DNA from: [Clostridium] symbiosum | GTDB taxonomy: Bacteria > Bacillota > Clostridia > Lachnospirales > Lachnospiraceae | DNA: 64,000 bases | Direction: 5' to 3' | Assembly: GCA_036419695.1 (NCBI GenBank) | Contig: CP143946.1 | Location: 3,032,001-3,096,000, forward strand | Part shown: positions 16,572 to 25,687 of the stretch, one piece after another | How the letters are laid out: each line of letters opens with the position of its first letter | Position numbering within the stretch: the first letter of the stretch is position 1 | The notes under the pieces: model-generated | What the model was told of the DNA's origin: nothing | Seen by the model: the letters and a program-made list of their open reading frames with translations, nothing else | The model's database searches: none | Program-made: the position numbers and the translations under genes

Positions 16572-18300
16572 TTTCATCCGCTCCTTTCTGCTGGGAATTG
16601 TAAAGCTCCTGGTAAATGGGATCCGACGCCAGAAGGCTCTCATGGGTTCCCGTGGCATGGATCTTTCCGTCCTCCAGGATGATAATCTGGTCGGCGTCCA
16701 TGACCGATGTAATTCTCTGCGCAATGATGAGCTTTGTCGTATCGGTCAGCTCACGGAGCTGTTTTCTTATCTTCGCGTCGGTGGCCGTATCCACGGCGCT
16801 GGTGGAATCATCAAAAATCAGCACTTTGGGCCTCTTTAGAAGCACCCTGGCAATACAGAGCCTCTGCTTCTGTCCGCCCGACACATTAACGCCCCCCTGC
16901 CCCAGATCCGTATCATACCCGTCCGGGAAACGCCCGATGAACTCATCGACGCAGGCGGCACGGCAGGCCCATTCAATCTCTTCCTCATCCGCGTCACGTT
17001 TTCCCCACAGCAGGTTTTCACGTATTGTACCGGAAAAGAGCACGTTTTTCTGAAGCACAATGCCGATAGCATCGCGCAGATGAATCAGAGAATACTCACG
17101 GACGTCTCTCCCGTCCACCTTCACGCTGCCCTCCGTGACATCATAGAGACGCGGTATCAGCGATACAAGGGTGCTCTTCGCAGATCCCGTTCCTCCGATA
17201 ATACCCACCGTCTGTCCTTCTTCTATATGAATATTGATATCCGTCAAAACTCTGCGTTTCGCTTCCTTCTTATATTTAAAGGATACATGTTCAAAATCGA
17301 TTGTGCCGTGTTCGATCCGCGCCTCCTTCTCACTGCCGTCCATCAGATCCAGGGGCTCGTCGAATACTTCCCCGATTCGCCGTGCACTGGCCAGGGAACG
17401 GGTCAGCATCAGGAATACGTTGGATATCATCATCAGGGAATTCATGATCTGCATGACATAGCTTAAAAATCCCGTCAGTTCACCGACCTGCATTCCTCCC
17501 ATCTGGATCATCTGCCCGCCGAACCACAGAATCAGGATAATGGCCGCGTACATTGTGAGCAGAAATGAGGGCATATTGAGGACGGCGAAATGAAAGGTCC
17601 TCTCGCTGTTTCTCTTCAGATTATCATTCACCCCGGCAAATTTTTCTTCCTCGTATTCCTCTCTGACAAAGGCCTTTACCGCACGGATTGCCGTCAGGTT
17701 CTCCTGGACCACCGCGTTCACATGGTCGACCGCCTTCTGCAGTCTGCCGTACATCGGGGCAACTTTTAAGATGATTCCGATCAGGATAGCCGCCAGAACC
17801 GGCATGCACACCGCAAACACCAGCGCCAGCCGCGCGTTCAGATAACAGGCCATCAGAAGGCCCAGCACCATCATGACAGGCCCGCGGATCATCGGCCTCA
17901 TTCCCCCCACGATTGCATTCTGCATTACGGTCACATCGGTGGTGAGCCGTGTAATCAGGGAAGAGGTTTCATAGTGATCCAGGTTTCCAAAGGAGTATTC
18001 CTGCAGCTTTACATACTCCGCCTCCCGCAGTCCCGCGCCGAATCCCCCCGCAGCCCTGGCGGAATAACGGGCATATAAAAGGCCGGTGCACAGTGAAATG
18101 AGCGAACATACCACCATCAGTCCCCCTTTGGAGTATATGTAGTTCAAATCCCTCCCGGCTACGCCCACGTCCAGAATCCCAGCCATAATCATCGGAATAA
18201 TCAGTTCAAAACTGGTTTCTATCACAACGAAAAAGATGGCCAGAAGGAAATCCGGCCTGCATGGCTTTGCAAATTGTAAAATACGTCTGATGTCTTTCAT
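16555..18300 (-). CDS. ABC exporter half-transporter with degenerate nucleotide site
   Basis: Partner of the preceding exporter half, 581 aa with membrane domain then ATPase. Its Walker A reads GGTGSAKST (Ala in place of the usual Gly) and its Walker B ends LIFDDSTSAVD, with Asp where the catalytic Glu normally stands. Such asymmetric pairs are well known in Gram-positive heterodimeric exporters. Start at 18300 is supported by GGAGG 8 nt upstream. It is the first gene of the exporter operon; the promoter carries the palindrome also found before marR. Confidence 0.93.
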   Translation of the reverse strand: MKDIRRILQFAKPCRPDFLLAIFFVVIETSFELIIPMIMAGILDVGVAGRDLNYIYSKGGLMVVCSLISLCTGLLYARYSARAAGGFGAGLREAEYVKLQEYSFGNLDHYETSSLITRLTTDVTVMQNAIVGGMRPMIRGPVMMVLGLLMACYLNARLALVFAVCMPVLAAILIGIILKVAPMYGRLQKAVDHVNAVVQENLTAIRAVKAFVREEYEEEKFAGVNDNLKRNSERTFHFAVLNMPSFLLTMYAAIILILWFGGQMIQMGGMQVGELTGFLSYVMQIMNSLMMISNVFLMLTRSLASARRIGEVFDEPLDLMDGSEKEARIEHGTIDFEHVSFKYKKEAKRRVLTDINIHIEEGQTVGIIGGTGSAKSTLVSLIPRLYDVTEGSVKVDGRDVREYSLIHLRDAIGIVLQKNVLFSGTIRENLLWGKRDADEEEIEWACRAACVDEFIGRFPDGYDTDLGQGGVNVSGGQKQRLCIARVLLKRPKVLIFDDSTSAVDTATDAKIRKQLRELTDTTKLIIAQRITSVMDADQIIILEDGKIHATGTHESLLASDPIYQELYNSQQKGADENGKTA

Positions 18301-18348
18301 TAATAATGCCTCCACTGAGTTGTTGTCGTGCATTCATTTAGCCGTCTT

Positions 18349-18368
18349 ACAGTTAGACTACTAACTGT
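18349..18368. promoter_or_regulatory. MarR operator at the exporter promoter
   Basis: ACAGTTAG-acta-CTAACTGT, perfect 8-bp arms, 11 bp downstream of the -10. The core GTTAGACTACTAAC is nearly identical to GTTAGACAGCTAAC before marR, so one regulator probably binds both. Confidence 0.7.
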
Positions 18369-18379
18369 TGTCTTAAATT

Positions 18380-18408
18380 ATTTTATGACGGCTCTGCCAA
18401 AATGTCAA
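18380..18408 (-). promoter_or_regulatory. Promoter of the ABC exporter operon
   Basis: Minus-strand -35 TTGACA (18403-18408), 17 bp, -10 TAAAAT (18380-18385). Confidence 0.7.
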
Positions 18409-18416
18409 CCTGTCAA

Positions 18417-18477
18417 ATGAAGAGGACGCCAAAAGTCTGTTTCCACCGGAAACCTGCTTTCAGAACATCCTCTTCAT
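18417..18477 (-). terminator. Nested hairpin downstream of marR
   Basis: Outer arms ATGAAGAGGA / TCCTCTTCAT (10 bp, perfect) enclose GTTTCC-acc-GGAAAC with AAAG/CTTT between. It separates marR from the exporter promoter. The U-tract is poor, so termination is likely but not certain. Confidence 0.5.
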
Positions 18478-18504
18478 CCCTCATCTTTATACTGTTTTTA
18501 CTGT

Positions 18505-18933
18505 TTACCTTGCTTCTTTTCCGCTCATATTCTTATAGGCCCTGCTCAGGAAATTGGTGAACTGCGCCGTCTCCTCCGCCGTAAAACCGGTCAGCATCGA
18601 TGCTTCGACCTCACGGCAGCGCTCCTCCCATTTATGCGAGGCCTCAAGGCCCTTTTCCGTGATATGGAGACTTCCTGCGCGGCGGTTTCCTTCCATTGTT
18701 TTCCTGACAATAAAACCGTTTTTTTCCAGCGTGTCCAGCACACGGCTTGTGGTTGCCGGTTCAATATCACAGTGCTCCGCCACATCCTTCTGCATACATC
18801 CTTCATGCTCCGCCAGATAAAGCAGCACCTTCGGCTGCCCCGAGGCCAGGCCAATTTCCGCCATAAAGGGCCTTAAGCATTTGCGCTGGGCGTGAAAGGC
18901 GCGGTAGAGCAGCATATAAAACGACATTTTCAT
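18505..18933 (-). CDS. MarR family regulator of the ABC exporter
   Basis: 142-aa winged-helix protein: GQPKVLLYLAEHEGCMQKDV, EPATTSRVLDTLEKNGFIV (recognition helix) and the wing EGNRRAGSLHITEKG. MarR-ABC-ABC gene sets are common and usually control drug export in response to the exported compound. The same palindrome in both promoters supports control of the exporter and of its own gene. Confidence 0.93.
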   Translation of the reverse strand: MKMSFYMLLYRAFHAQRKCLRPFMAEIGLASGQPKVLLYLAEHEGCMQKDVAEHCDIEPATTSRVLDTLEKNGFIVRKTMEGNRRAGSLHITEKGLEASHKWEERCREVEASMLTGFTAEETAQFTNFLSRAYKNMSGKEAR

Positions 18934-18992
18934 CTTATTCTTCTCCTCATATTTCCGGTAATTGGGACATCCTGGGCTGTATCACTCTTATT

Positions 18993-19006
18993 GTTAGACA
19001 GCTAAC
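18993..19006. promoter_or_regulatory. MarR operator at its own promoter
   Basis: GTTAG-acag-CTAAC, 15 bp downstream of the -10 TAAAAT; the arms match the operator at 18349-18368. Confidence 0.65.
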
Positions 19007-19021
19007 TTATATTCCATTCTT

Positions 19022-19050
19022 ATTTTATGCCCTGCCTTCGGAAAAGTCAA
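19022..19050 (-). promoter_or_regulatory. marR promoter inside the 3' end of the upstream gene
   Basis: Minus-strand -35 TTGACT (19045-19050), 17 bp, -10 TAAAAT (19022-19027). It lies within the last codons of the CAT-like gene. Its layout mirrors the exporter promoter. Confidence 0.6.
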
Positions 19051-19672
19051 TCAGAATTCCGCCTTCCAGCGACCGGTAAAATGAAGCCAGGTGTGCGCCG
19101 TCGACCAATCCGTGATGGCACAGGAGCGATACGGGCATCAGATATTTTCCATTGTCCTCAAAGTATTTTCCCCATGTAATCCTGGGATTGCTGTCGGCAG
19201 GCATGGGAACCGGCTGGATGAGGGAAGTAAACGAAAACCACGGCAGTGTTGAAATAAAAAGAAGCTCATCCGTATCTTCTTTCTCCTCCTCAATACTGTT
19301 CTGCATCCTGGCCGTCTCCTGCGCCCGGACGGCATAGGGAAGATAATCCTCAAACGCCATGCTGCTGTCGAGTGTGCAGTAACAGTATGTCCCGTCCTCC
19401 TGGGCCACCGTGTGGGAGGTTTTGCAGTTGTCAAATTCGATAATCCGATTGCCGCGAATCCGCTGTCTCAGTTCGGGGACGCTGTTGGCCGCCTTCGCGA
19501 CGCAATAGCAGAATGAAAGAAAGAAGGGGAGTTTTTTCTGCTTTACCGCCCCAACAAACTGTGTAACATCGACATTGGCCGTTGTACCCATGTAAGGGAA
19601 CCCAAGACCGTTAAAATACTCAAAATGGTTTTTCCTTTTATAGGAATCCATATCCAGAAACGTGTAACTCAT
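19025..19672 (-). CDS. Chloramphenicol acetyltransferase-like protein
   Basis: 215 aa, the usual length of trimeric CAT enzymes. The catalytic motif HHxxxDG is present as CHHGLVDGAHLASFY near residue 185, and LPFFLSFCYCVAKAAN matches the family's central helix region. Real chloramphenicol activity is not assured: many CAT-fold chromosomal genes act on other acceptors, and the sequence is not close to a resistance allele I recognise. Ribosome site AAAGGAGG. It lies upstream of marR on the same strand, which may give weak co-transcription with the drug exporter region. Confidence 0.8.
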   Translation of the reverse strand: MSYTFLDMDSYKRKNHFEYFNGLGFPYMGTTANVDVTQFVGAVKQKKLPFFLSFCYCVAKAANSVPELRQRIRGNRIIEFDNCKTSHTVAQEDGTYCYCTLDSSMAFEDYLPYAVRAQETARMQNSIEEEKEDTDELLFISTLPWFSFTSLIQPVPMPADSNPRITWGKYFEDNGKYLMPVSLLCHHGLVDGAHLASFYRSLEGGILIDFSEGRA

Positions 19673-19702
19673 ATAATATCCTCCTTTATTTTATCATTCC
19701 CT

Positions 19703-19755
19703 GCGGCAATTAAGGACGAAAAGCACGCTTCGCGGACTTTTCATTGCCGCTCAAT
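19703..19755. repeat. Hairpin repeat, copy A
   Basis: GAAAAGCACGC-ttc-GCGGACTTTTC followed by ATTGCCGCTCAAT. Here an outer pair GCGGCAAT (19703-19710) / ATTGCCGC (19743-19750) also forms. Related copies are at 56260, 56301 and 58069, with a looser one near 60147. Confidence 0.55.
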
Positions 19756-19815
19756 AAAAACTGCCGTAAACAGAAGACTATAACCATGGGTCATAATCAA
19801 CTATTTACGGCAGTT
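19756..19815 (-). terminator. Terminator of the dpp1 operon
   Basis: Perfect 12-bp arms AACTGCCGTAAA (19759-19770) / TTTACGGCAGTT (19804-19815); the minus-strand transcript continues into TTTTTATT. The 33-nt loop holds a further near-palindrome around ACCATGGGT. It follows the amidohydrolase stop. Confidence 0.65.
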
Positions 19816-19872
19816 GGTAGAAACGCTCAACCATATTATGAGCTTATATAACTAATCAAATTATAAATGATT

Positions 19873-21516
19873 TTATAAATCTATGCAATCCCGATATACT
19901 ATTTTTCCCCCGCACATCGTCATCAGAACCCTCACGTGTTCAATCTCATCCGCAGGAATCTCAAAAATATTCCGTTCCAGAACCTGCAGATCGGCGCATT
20001 TCCCCACTTCCAGAGAACCGCAGAAATCTTCCGCATGGTTCTGCCAGGCCGGATAAATCGTGTACATCCGGACGGCCTCACGGATGTCAATGGCCATCTC
20101 CGGGTGGTAAACCTTCCCGTCCTTCGCCTTTCTGCTCACCAAAAAGTGAAGTCCCTTCATCCAGTTCATCGGAAGCGCCGGGGCATCGGATCCTTCCGCC
20201 ACCAGCATTCCTCCGTCCAGAAGGACCTTGTAGTCCGTCTCGCCGCCGAACTCATAACCTCCCACGGCCTGGGCCCCGCAGCCAATCCCATGTCTCACGC
20301 ACTTTTTGATGTTCTCCCTGCTGGAACCGCTGGCATGAAGAATAAAGTGGCGCAGATCGCGTCCCGGCTCTTCCTCCTCCGCCTCCGAGAGGGCATCCAC
20401 CGCTACGTCGATTCCACGTCCTCCGGTGAGGTGTGTGGCCGTCTGCCAGCCCCTGTGGTGAAGTTCTTTGAGTGTTTTGGCAAGCTCTTTTCCCTGTTCC
20501 TCCGGCGTTTCGCCCGGGAACATGCAGTATCCGTTCTGTCCGGGAGGCAGATCCCTCTCCCATCCGTCGTCTCCGAACACCTTGACGGCATCCGCTCTTA
20601 CCCACTCCTTGTCGCCGAATTCCGGCAGCCTCATTTCTCCGATTCCTTCAAATATGGTATCGTAGCTCTGGACGCCACCCTTTCCGGCCAGAATATTGAC
20701 GAAGACGCGGGCCGTCAGTTTTCCCGACCTTCTCAGCCTCTCGTATCCGTGGATGGCCTCCTCGCCGTAGGTTCCGAAACACATATCGTTTCCGCCTATG
20801 CCGACTATGTCGTTATGGGAGGTAATGCCGTAGCTGTTCATCTGCCGCTGCATCCGCATCAGGCACTCGTCCATCTCATCTCCCACAAGATGATGGGCCG
20901 CGCGTCCTACCGCCGCCTGGGTTCCGAAATCGGTGAACAGCCCCGTTGGGCTGCCGTCCTCAAACCGGAACATGGTGCCTTCCTCTTTCTTAAACACAGT
21001 ATCTTTCGTGATTCCGGCAAGCTCCAGGGCACGTCTGCTCACGAGCATCGTGTGGAGGCCGCCGTCATTTAAAATGACGGGATGCCCCATGGAGCCCTCC
21101 TCGATATCCTTCCAGGTGGGAAGACGGTCTTCTTTTGCCCACTCCTCCACCTGCCATGTCTTAAATCCCCAGCCGATGATCCATGTATCTTCCGGCAGTT
21201 TTTCCGCCTTTTCCCGTATTCTTTCGTTAAATTCCTTTAAGTTGCATGCATCCTCCGGCTCCACCTTGACAAAGTCGGGTGACAGGCTCAGTCCGGCAAA
21301 AGCCGCATGGATATGGGCGTCAAAGGTTCCCGGAAGCACCAGTTTCCCCTCCAGATCGATGATTTTCGTCTCTTCCCCCCGGTATTTAAGGGCCTGGCTT
21401 GTATTTCCGCAGTAAAGGATTCTACCGCCGTCAACCACAAGAGCCTGTACAAACCGGAATGCAGGGTCGACTGTACAAATGACTCCATTGATTAAAATTG
21501 TATCTGCCTTGTGCAT
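19873..21516 (-). CDS. Metal-dependent amidohydrolase (Amidohydro_3, YtcJ-like), copy 1
   Basis: 547-aa cytoplasmic hydrolase of the amidohydrolase superfamily. N-terminal beta-sandwich (ADTILINGVICTVDP), then the metal motif FDAHIH (His68, His70), later HILH-region and EGSDAPALPMNW, whose Asp is the usual catalytic acid, and a C-terminal KCADLQVLERNIFEI returning to the beta-sandwich. Family members hydrolyse C-N bonds of varied compounds; the substrate is unknown. It ends the dpp1 operon, 78 bp after a phosphotriesterase-like gene. It is a paralogue of the gene at 42444-44126, sharing closely similar termini. Confidence 0.88.
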   Translation of the reverse strand: MHKADTILINGVICTVDPAFRFVQALVVDGGRILYCGNTSQALKYRGEETKIIDLEGKLVLPGTFDAHIHAAFAGLSLSPDFVKVEPEDACNLKEFNERIREKAEKLPEDTWIIGWGFKTWQVEEWAKEDRLPTWKDIEEGSMGHPVILNDGGLHTMLVSRRALELAGITKDTVFKKEEGTMFRFEDGSPTGLFTDFGTQAAVGRAAHHLVGDEMDECLMRMQRQMNSYGITSHNDIVGIGGNDMCFGTYGEEAIHGYERLRRSGKLTARVFVNILAGKGGVQSYDTIFEGIGEMRLPEFGDKEWVRADAVKVFGDDGWERDLPPGQNGYCMFPGETPEEQGKELAKTLKELHHRGWQTATHLTGGRGIDVAVDALSEAEEEEPGRDLRHFILHASGSSRENIKKCVRHGIGCGAQAVGGYEFGGETDYKVLLDGGMLVAEGSDAPALPMNWMKGLHFLVSRKAKDGKVYHPEMAIDIREAVRMYTIYPAWQNHAEDFCGSLEVGKCADLQVLERNIFEIPADEIEHVRVLMTMCGGKIVYRDCIDL

Positions 21517-21594
21517 CTTTTTTCCGCCTTTCCTGTAAACCGCGATTACACGGCGTAAAACATTGTTTTTTAGGGCTGAAGCTCCGTCCGATCA

Positions 21595-22683
21595 TCAATA
21601 CGCCAGGATTCTGGCCGGATTCTTCACCATGATCTGGTCGATGGCAAAGGGTGACACGCCCACGATATCGCGGAGCGTCGGAATGGCGTATCGCGTCAGA
21701 CGGCCGTAGCCCTCGCCGCCGTAATATCTGGCCATATGTTTCGCGCACGTGTCCGTCGCAAGGACGAGCTGCTTTGCATATTCCTCCTGGATGAGTTGGT
21801 AGACGGCCGCCAGGCGCATCCATCCAGGAAGGCTTGTGGAGCCTGTGGCCTCCCTGTCCGAGGTGTTGCAGATTTCGATGCAGATGTTGATTCCCGTATC
21901 CAGGACGCGGTGCAGATAGTCGAGGCTGATCCCCCAGCTCTTCTGGTTGGTAATCAGCGTCTTTAAACTGCCCTCTCCGAGAAACGCACCCATATGCGCA
22001 ATCACGGTCCGCTCCATGTCCACGTTTTCTTCCTTCAGGATCTTTGCGATTTCCAAAGGGCCTCCTCCCATCGTAAAGCAGGGATGGACCGTCAGCGGAA
22101 GCCCGGTTTCGTTGGCTGTTCTGGCAGCCGCGCGCAGTAAGAGTTCTTCCCCTGGACGGAAGCCGGATGAAATTCCCACCTTGATCATTCCCGGTTTAAT
22201 GCCGGTATCCTCAATTCCATATTCGATCTCACGCTTCATAAAGTCCATGAAATCTTCTATCTCCGCATTGTGGCACCACTCCGGCCATGATTCGTAGATG
22301 TAAATACCCGTCGTACCGATTACATTGACGCCCGTATGTTCCGCAATCTTTTTCACTTCCCTGATATCGCTGCGGATTCCGGGGACGCTCATCTCCACCA
22401 GGGACCGGCCTCCGGCTGCCTTAAAGTCGGCAACTTCCTTTTCCATGACCACCGGGTCATCCAGATCCTGGGTGTCCCAGGTAAACATGTTATTTCTGCG
22501 GATGATACCGATATTTTCCAGCGTATTCTTCTCGTTTTCCCCTACAGATTCCTTAAATCCCGGATGTTCCTCCACAAACTGCTCCCGGAACACCCGCCCC
22601 TTCATCAGGATGTGCTCATGCATATCGGTAAAGCCGAGCTCTTCCGGCTTGATTTCCCCTGTAACCGTAACAACCTTTTTCAT
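21595..22683 (-). CDS. Phosphotriesterase-family metal hydrolase, copy 1
   Basis: 362 aa, TIM-barrel hydrolase of the PTE/PHP-lactonase family. All binuclear-metal ligands are visible: His22 and His24 (MHEHI), Lys168 (IKVG, the carboxylated lysine), His200 (TVHP), His230 (IAHMG) and Asp311 (ATDTC). Members hydrolyse lactones, esters or phosphotriesters; homologues of this type are often lactonases, but the substrate here is unknown. Start at 22683 follows AAAGGAGAGG; a longer in-frame start at 22755 would overlap the ATPase gene. Same operon position as copy 2 at 49538. Confidence 0.9.
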   Translation of the reverse strand: MKKVVTVTGEIKPEELGFTDMHEHILMKGRVFREQFVEEHPGFKESVGENEKNTLENIGIIRRNNMFTWDTQDLDDPVVMEKEVADFKAAGGRSLVEMSVPGIRSDIREVKKIAEHTGVNVIGTTGIYIYESWPEWCHNAEIEDFMDFMKREIEYGIEDTGIKPGMIKVGISSGFRPGEELLLRAAARTANETGLPLTVHPCFTMGGGPLEIAKILKEENVDMERTVIAHMGAFLGEGSLKTLITNQKSWGISLDYLHRVLDTGINICIEICNTSDREATGSTSLPGWMRLAAVYQLIQEEYAKQLVLATDTCAKHMARYYGGEGYGRLTRYAIPTLRDIVGVSPFAIDQIMVKNPARILAY

Positions 22684-22727
22684 AGTTAAACACCTCTCCT
22701 TTAAAATCACAAATCTGACTCTGCCGT

Positions 22728-23708
22728 CTATTGTGAAGCGTGTTGCTGCGCACAAAGTAAGCAGTAACTATAGTGACCTTCCGAGACTTTGAAACGCTCC
22801 ATTTCCCCGCTCTTACACTCCTCCGTCGCAGACTGGCACCTTGGATGGAAGGGACAGCCTGCGGGCATGTTGGATAAGTCGGGGACATTGCCCTCAATTA
22901 CATTCAGATCCTCATCGCCGGCCGCCAGGCTGGGAACGCAGGCAATCAGGCCTCTTGTGTACGGATGGGTCGGGTTCCTGAAAATCGATCTCGTATCCGC
23001 CTCCTCCACAACCTTGCCGCCGTAGAAAACGGCGATCCGCTGTGCCAGCGTCGCCACGACGCCCAGGTCGTGTGTTACAATGATAATGCTCGTTCCGAAC
23101 TGATCCCGGATATCCCTGAGAAGCCCCAGAATCTGGGCCTGTATCGTCACATCCAGGGCCGTTGTCGGCTCGTCGGCCAGTAAAAGCTTCGGTTTGCAGG
23201 CCAGCGCTATCGCTATCATCACCCTTTGGCACATGCCGCCGGAAAGCTGGTGGGGATAACTGTTCATCCGAATTTCCGGATCCGGGATTCCTACGACCTT
23301 TAAAAGGCTTACAGCCTCCTCATAAGCCTGTTTTTTATCCATTTTCTCATGTTCCAGAATCATTTCCATGATCTGCTTACCGATACGGATGACCGGATCC
23401 AGACAGTTCATCGGATCCTGGAAAATCATGGCGATCTCTTTTCCTCTTATCTTCCGGAATTCCTTGTCGTTCTTATATAAAATGTTTTCACCGTTAAATG
23501 TAATTTCACCGCTTATAATTGCGGGCGGCGCCTCCACAAGTCCCAGGATATTGGACAGCGTCACGCTCTTTCCGCAGCCCGATTCCCCTACGACGCCCAG
23601 GATTTCTCCCTTATCCACATACATGTTTACGCCGTTTACCGCGTGGATATTGCCCGCTTTCGACGGGAATTCCACTTTTAAATCCTTTATTTCAAGCAAA
23701 TGCTCCAT
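22728..23708 (-). CDS. Peptide/nickel-type ABC importer ATPase (DppD-like), dpp1
   Basis: 326-aa ATPase of a DppABCDF-type importer. Walker [12 protein letters not shown]-loop [11 protein letters not shown], signature [12 protein letters not shown], Walker [13 protein letters not shown]. The C-terminal oligopeptide-transporter extension contains a CPFHPRC-type cluster with several cysteines, common in this subfamily and in some members an iron-sulphur site. It pairs with the DppF-like ATPase at 24566. 36-44 bp gaps on both sides indicate one operon. Confidence 0.93.
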   Translation of the reverse strand: MEHLLEIKDLKVEFPSKAGNIHAVNGVNMYVDKGEILGVVGESGCGKSVTLSNILGLVEAPPAIISGEITFNGENILYKNDKEFRKIRGKEIAMIFQDPMNCLDPVIRIGKQIMEMILEHEKMDKKQAYEEAVSLLKVVGIPDPEIRMNSYPHQLSGGMCQRVMIAIALACKPKLLLADEPTTALDVTIQAQILGLLRDIRDQFGTSIIIVTHDLGVVATLAQRIAVFYGGKVVEEADTRSIFRNPTHPYTRGLIACVPSLAAGDEDLNVIEGNVPDLSNMPAGCPFHPRCQSATEECKSGEMERFKVSEGHYSYCLLCAQQHASQ

Positions 23709-23744
23709 ATCCGCTCTCCTTTTCGCTTCGTTACGCCGCCTCCG

Positions 23745-24569
23745 TTAATTACTTCTCAGTCTCGGATCCAGCACGTCCCTCAGGCCGTCTCCCAGAAGAT
23801 TGAACGCAAGCGTCGTCAGCGTGATCATCAGACCGCCGAATATGGCAACCCAGGGGGCGTCGATAAACACATCCTTGCCCTCGTTGATAATCATTCCCCA
23901 GGACGGCGTCGGCGGCGCTATCCCAAGACCCAGAAATCCAAGGGAGGATTCCGCCATGATACAGCCGCCGATTGTCCCCGATAAGGTGATGAAAATCTGA
24001 GGCAGGGCATTGGGAATAATGTGTTTAAAAATCGTGTAGCCGCTCCCCGCGCCCATTGTTTTCGACGCCATGATGAAGGTACGCTCCCTGATGGACAGCG
24101 TCTCGCTCCGCGCAATACGGTAAAAGCCCGGAATAACCGGAATTCCGATTGCCAGGCACATTCTGGTCTCCGTCGAACCGAAGCAGATGGCGATAATCAT
24201 CGAAAGCAACATGGACGGGAATGCCATCATGATATCCATCATTCTGCCTACAAAGAAATCCATTTTTCCCCTGAAGTAACCGCAGGCAAAACCAATGGTG
24301 CTTCCAATGGAAAGAGCCAGCATTACGGACAGAAATGAAACCTTTAAGGACACTCTGGCCCCGTATATCAGCCTCGTCCACACGTCCTTCCCGTAATCAT
24401 CCGTTCCCATGATGTGAAGCATCGACGGAGCCAGAAGACGGTCGCCCAGGTGATTCGTCTTATAATCATAGGGTGTCAGCAAGGGGGCCGCCACTGCCAG
24501 AAACATCATTGCAAGTATGACAACTGCCCCGAACACGACCATTTTATTATGCAGCAGCCGTTTTATCAT
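23745..24569 (-). CDS. ABC importer permease (DppC-like), dpp1
   Basis: 274-aa inner-membrane permease with about six membrane segments, an N-terminal OppC_N-type segment (VVILAMMFLAVAAPLLTPYD) and the cytoplasmic EAA loop around ARSETLSIRERTFIMASKTMG, the site that docks on the ATPases. The ATG overlaps the DppF stop by 4 bp. Confidence 0.93.
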   Translation of the reverse strand: MIKRLLHNKMVVFGAVVILAMMFLAVAAPLLTPYDYKTNHLGDRLLAPSMLHIMGTDDYGKDVWTRLIYGARVSLKVSFLSVMLALSIGSTIGFACGYFRGKMDFFVGRMMDIMMAFPSMLLSMIIAICFGSTETRMCLAIGIPVIPGFYRIARSETLSIRERTFIMASKTMGAGSGYTIFKHIIPNALPQIFITLSGTIGGCIMAESSLGFLGLGIAPPTPSWGMIINEGKDVFIDAPWVAIFGGLMITLTTLAFNLLGDGLRDVLDPRLRSN

Positions 24570-25651
24570 CTGCCTTCCCCTCCTTTTCCAAAGCCGGAGC
24601 TGTAGTCCAGCTTTAATGTAAGCTCTTTATACCGGTGGCAGGCCACCTGGTGGCAAGCCGTCACACTCTCAAGCACGGGGGCCTCCCTCCCGCACCGCTC
24701 CTGTTTGTACGGGCATCTCTCATGGAAAATGCAGCCGGACGGCGGATTTAAGAGGCTCGGCACATCGCCGGTCAGCGCTCCCGTATTGACCTGATAGTCC
24801 GGATCCGGAAGCGGCACCGCCGACAAAAGCGCATGGGTGTAGGGATGCTTTACGGCGGCAAACAGTTCGTTTTTCGGCGCCACTTCAACCAGATGGCCGA
24901 AATACATTACGCCGATTGTATCAGATATGTATTTTACAACGGAAAGGTTATGGGAAATAAAAAGATAGGTAAGTCCCAGTTCCTTCTGCAGATGCCGGAG
25001 CAGATTCAGGATCTGTGCCTGGACCGATACGTCCAGGGCGGACACCGCCTCGTCGCAGATGACAAATTCCGGATTAAGCGCCAGACTTCGGGCGATATTC
25101 ACCCTCTGCCTCTGGCCGCCGGACAGCTGATGGGGCATCCTTGTAAGAAGGTTCACCGGCAGTCCGACCAGGCTGCACATCTCTTCCACCTTTTTCCGTT
25201 TCTCCTGTTTGGTGCCGTACTGGTGGATATCTAACGGCTCCATAATAATCTCTTCAATGGTAAGATACGGATCCAGCGCTTCGTAAGGATCCTGGAAAAT
25301 AACCTGCATTTCCCGGCGCACTTCGCGAAGCTGTCTGGCGTTCATCTTATAGATTGGTTTCCCGTGGAAATATACATCCCCGGCCGTCGCTTTATACAGA
25401 CTGAGGATCAGTCTTGCAAGGGTGCTTTTCCCGCAGCCCGATTCCCCCACCAGGCCGAAAGTCTCCCCTTTTCTTATGGAAAGCGATACTCCGTCAACAG
25501 CCTTGATAAACTCCTTGCTCTTCGCGGTGTTGGGAAACCATTTTTTTACGTCTCTCACTTCCAGTATTACTTCTTTTTCCACTTCTTTTTCCGTATCTAT
25601 TTCTTTGTTATCTATCTCTTTGTTATCTTTCTCTCTGTTTTGCCCAGCCAT
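24566..25651 (-). CDS. ABC importer ATPase (DppF-like), dpp1
   Basis: 361 aa. Walker [11 protein letters not shown], signature LSGGQRQRVNIA, Walker B FVICDEAVSALD; the C-terminal extension has CIFHERCPY. The first 25 residues are an unusual charged repeat (NKEIDNKEIDTEKEVEKEV) not seen in the dpp2 copy, encoded by near-repeats in the DNA. DppF works as a heterodimer with DppD under the two permeases. Confidence 0.93.
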   Translation of the reverse strand: MAGQNREKDNKEIDNKEIDTEKEVEKEVILEVRDVKKWFPNTAKSKEFIKAVDGVSLSIRKGETFGLVGESGCGKSTLARLILSLYKATAGDVYFHGKPIYKMNARQLREVRREMQVIFQDPYEALDPYLTIEEIIMEPLDIHQYGTKQEKRKKVEEMCSLVGLPVNLLTRMPHQLSGGQRQRVNIARSLALNPEFVICDEAVSALDVSVQAQILNLLRHLQKELGLTYLFISHNLSVVKYISDTIGVMYFGHLVEVAPKNELFAAVKHPYTHALLSAVPLPDPDYQVNTGALTGDVPSLLNPPSGCIFHERCPYKQERCGREAPVLESVTACHQVACHRYKELTLKLDYSSGFGKGGEGR

Positions 25652-25687
25652 AAGTCAACCTTCCAATTCCAGCTCTCGTTATTTTGC

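Noticed and set aside
16555..18300. Exporter half regarded as broken because of the altered Walker A and Walker B
   Set aside because: Asymmetric nucleotide sites are normal for heterodimeric exporters and the partner site is intact.
19936..21072. Plus-strand open frame of 378 codons opposite the amidohydrolase
   Set aside because: No recognisable motif; the minus-strand gene has full catalytic motifs.
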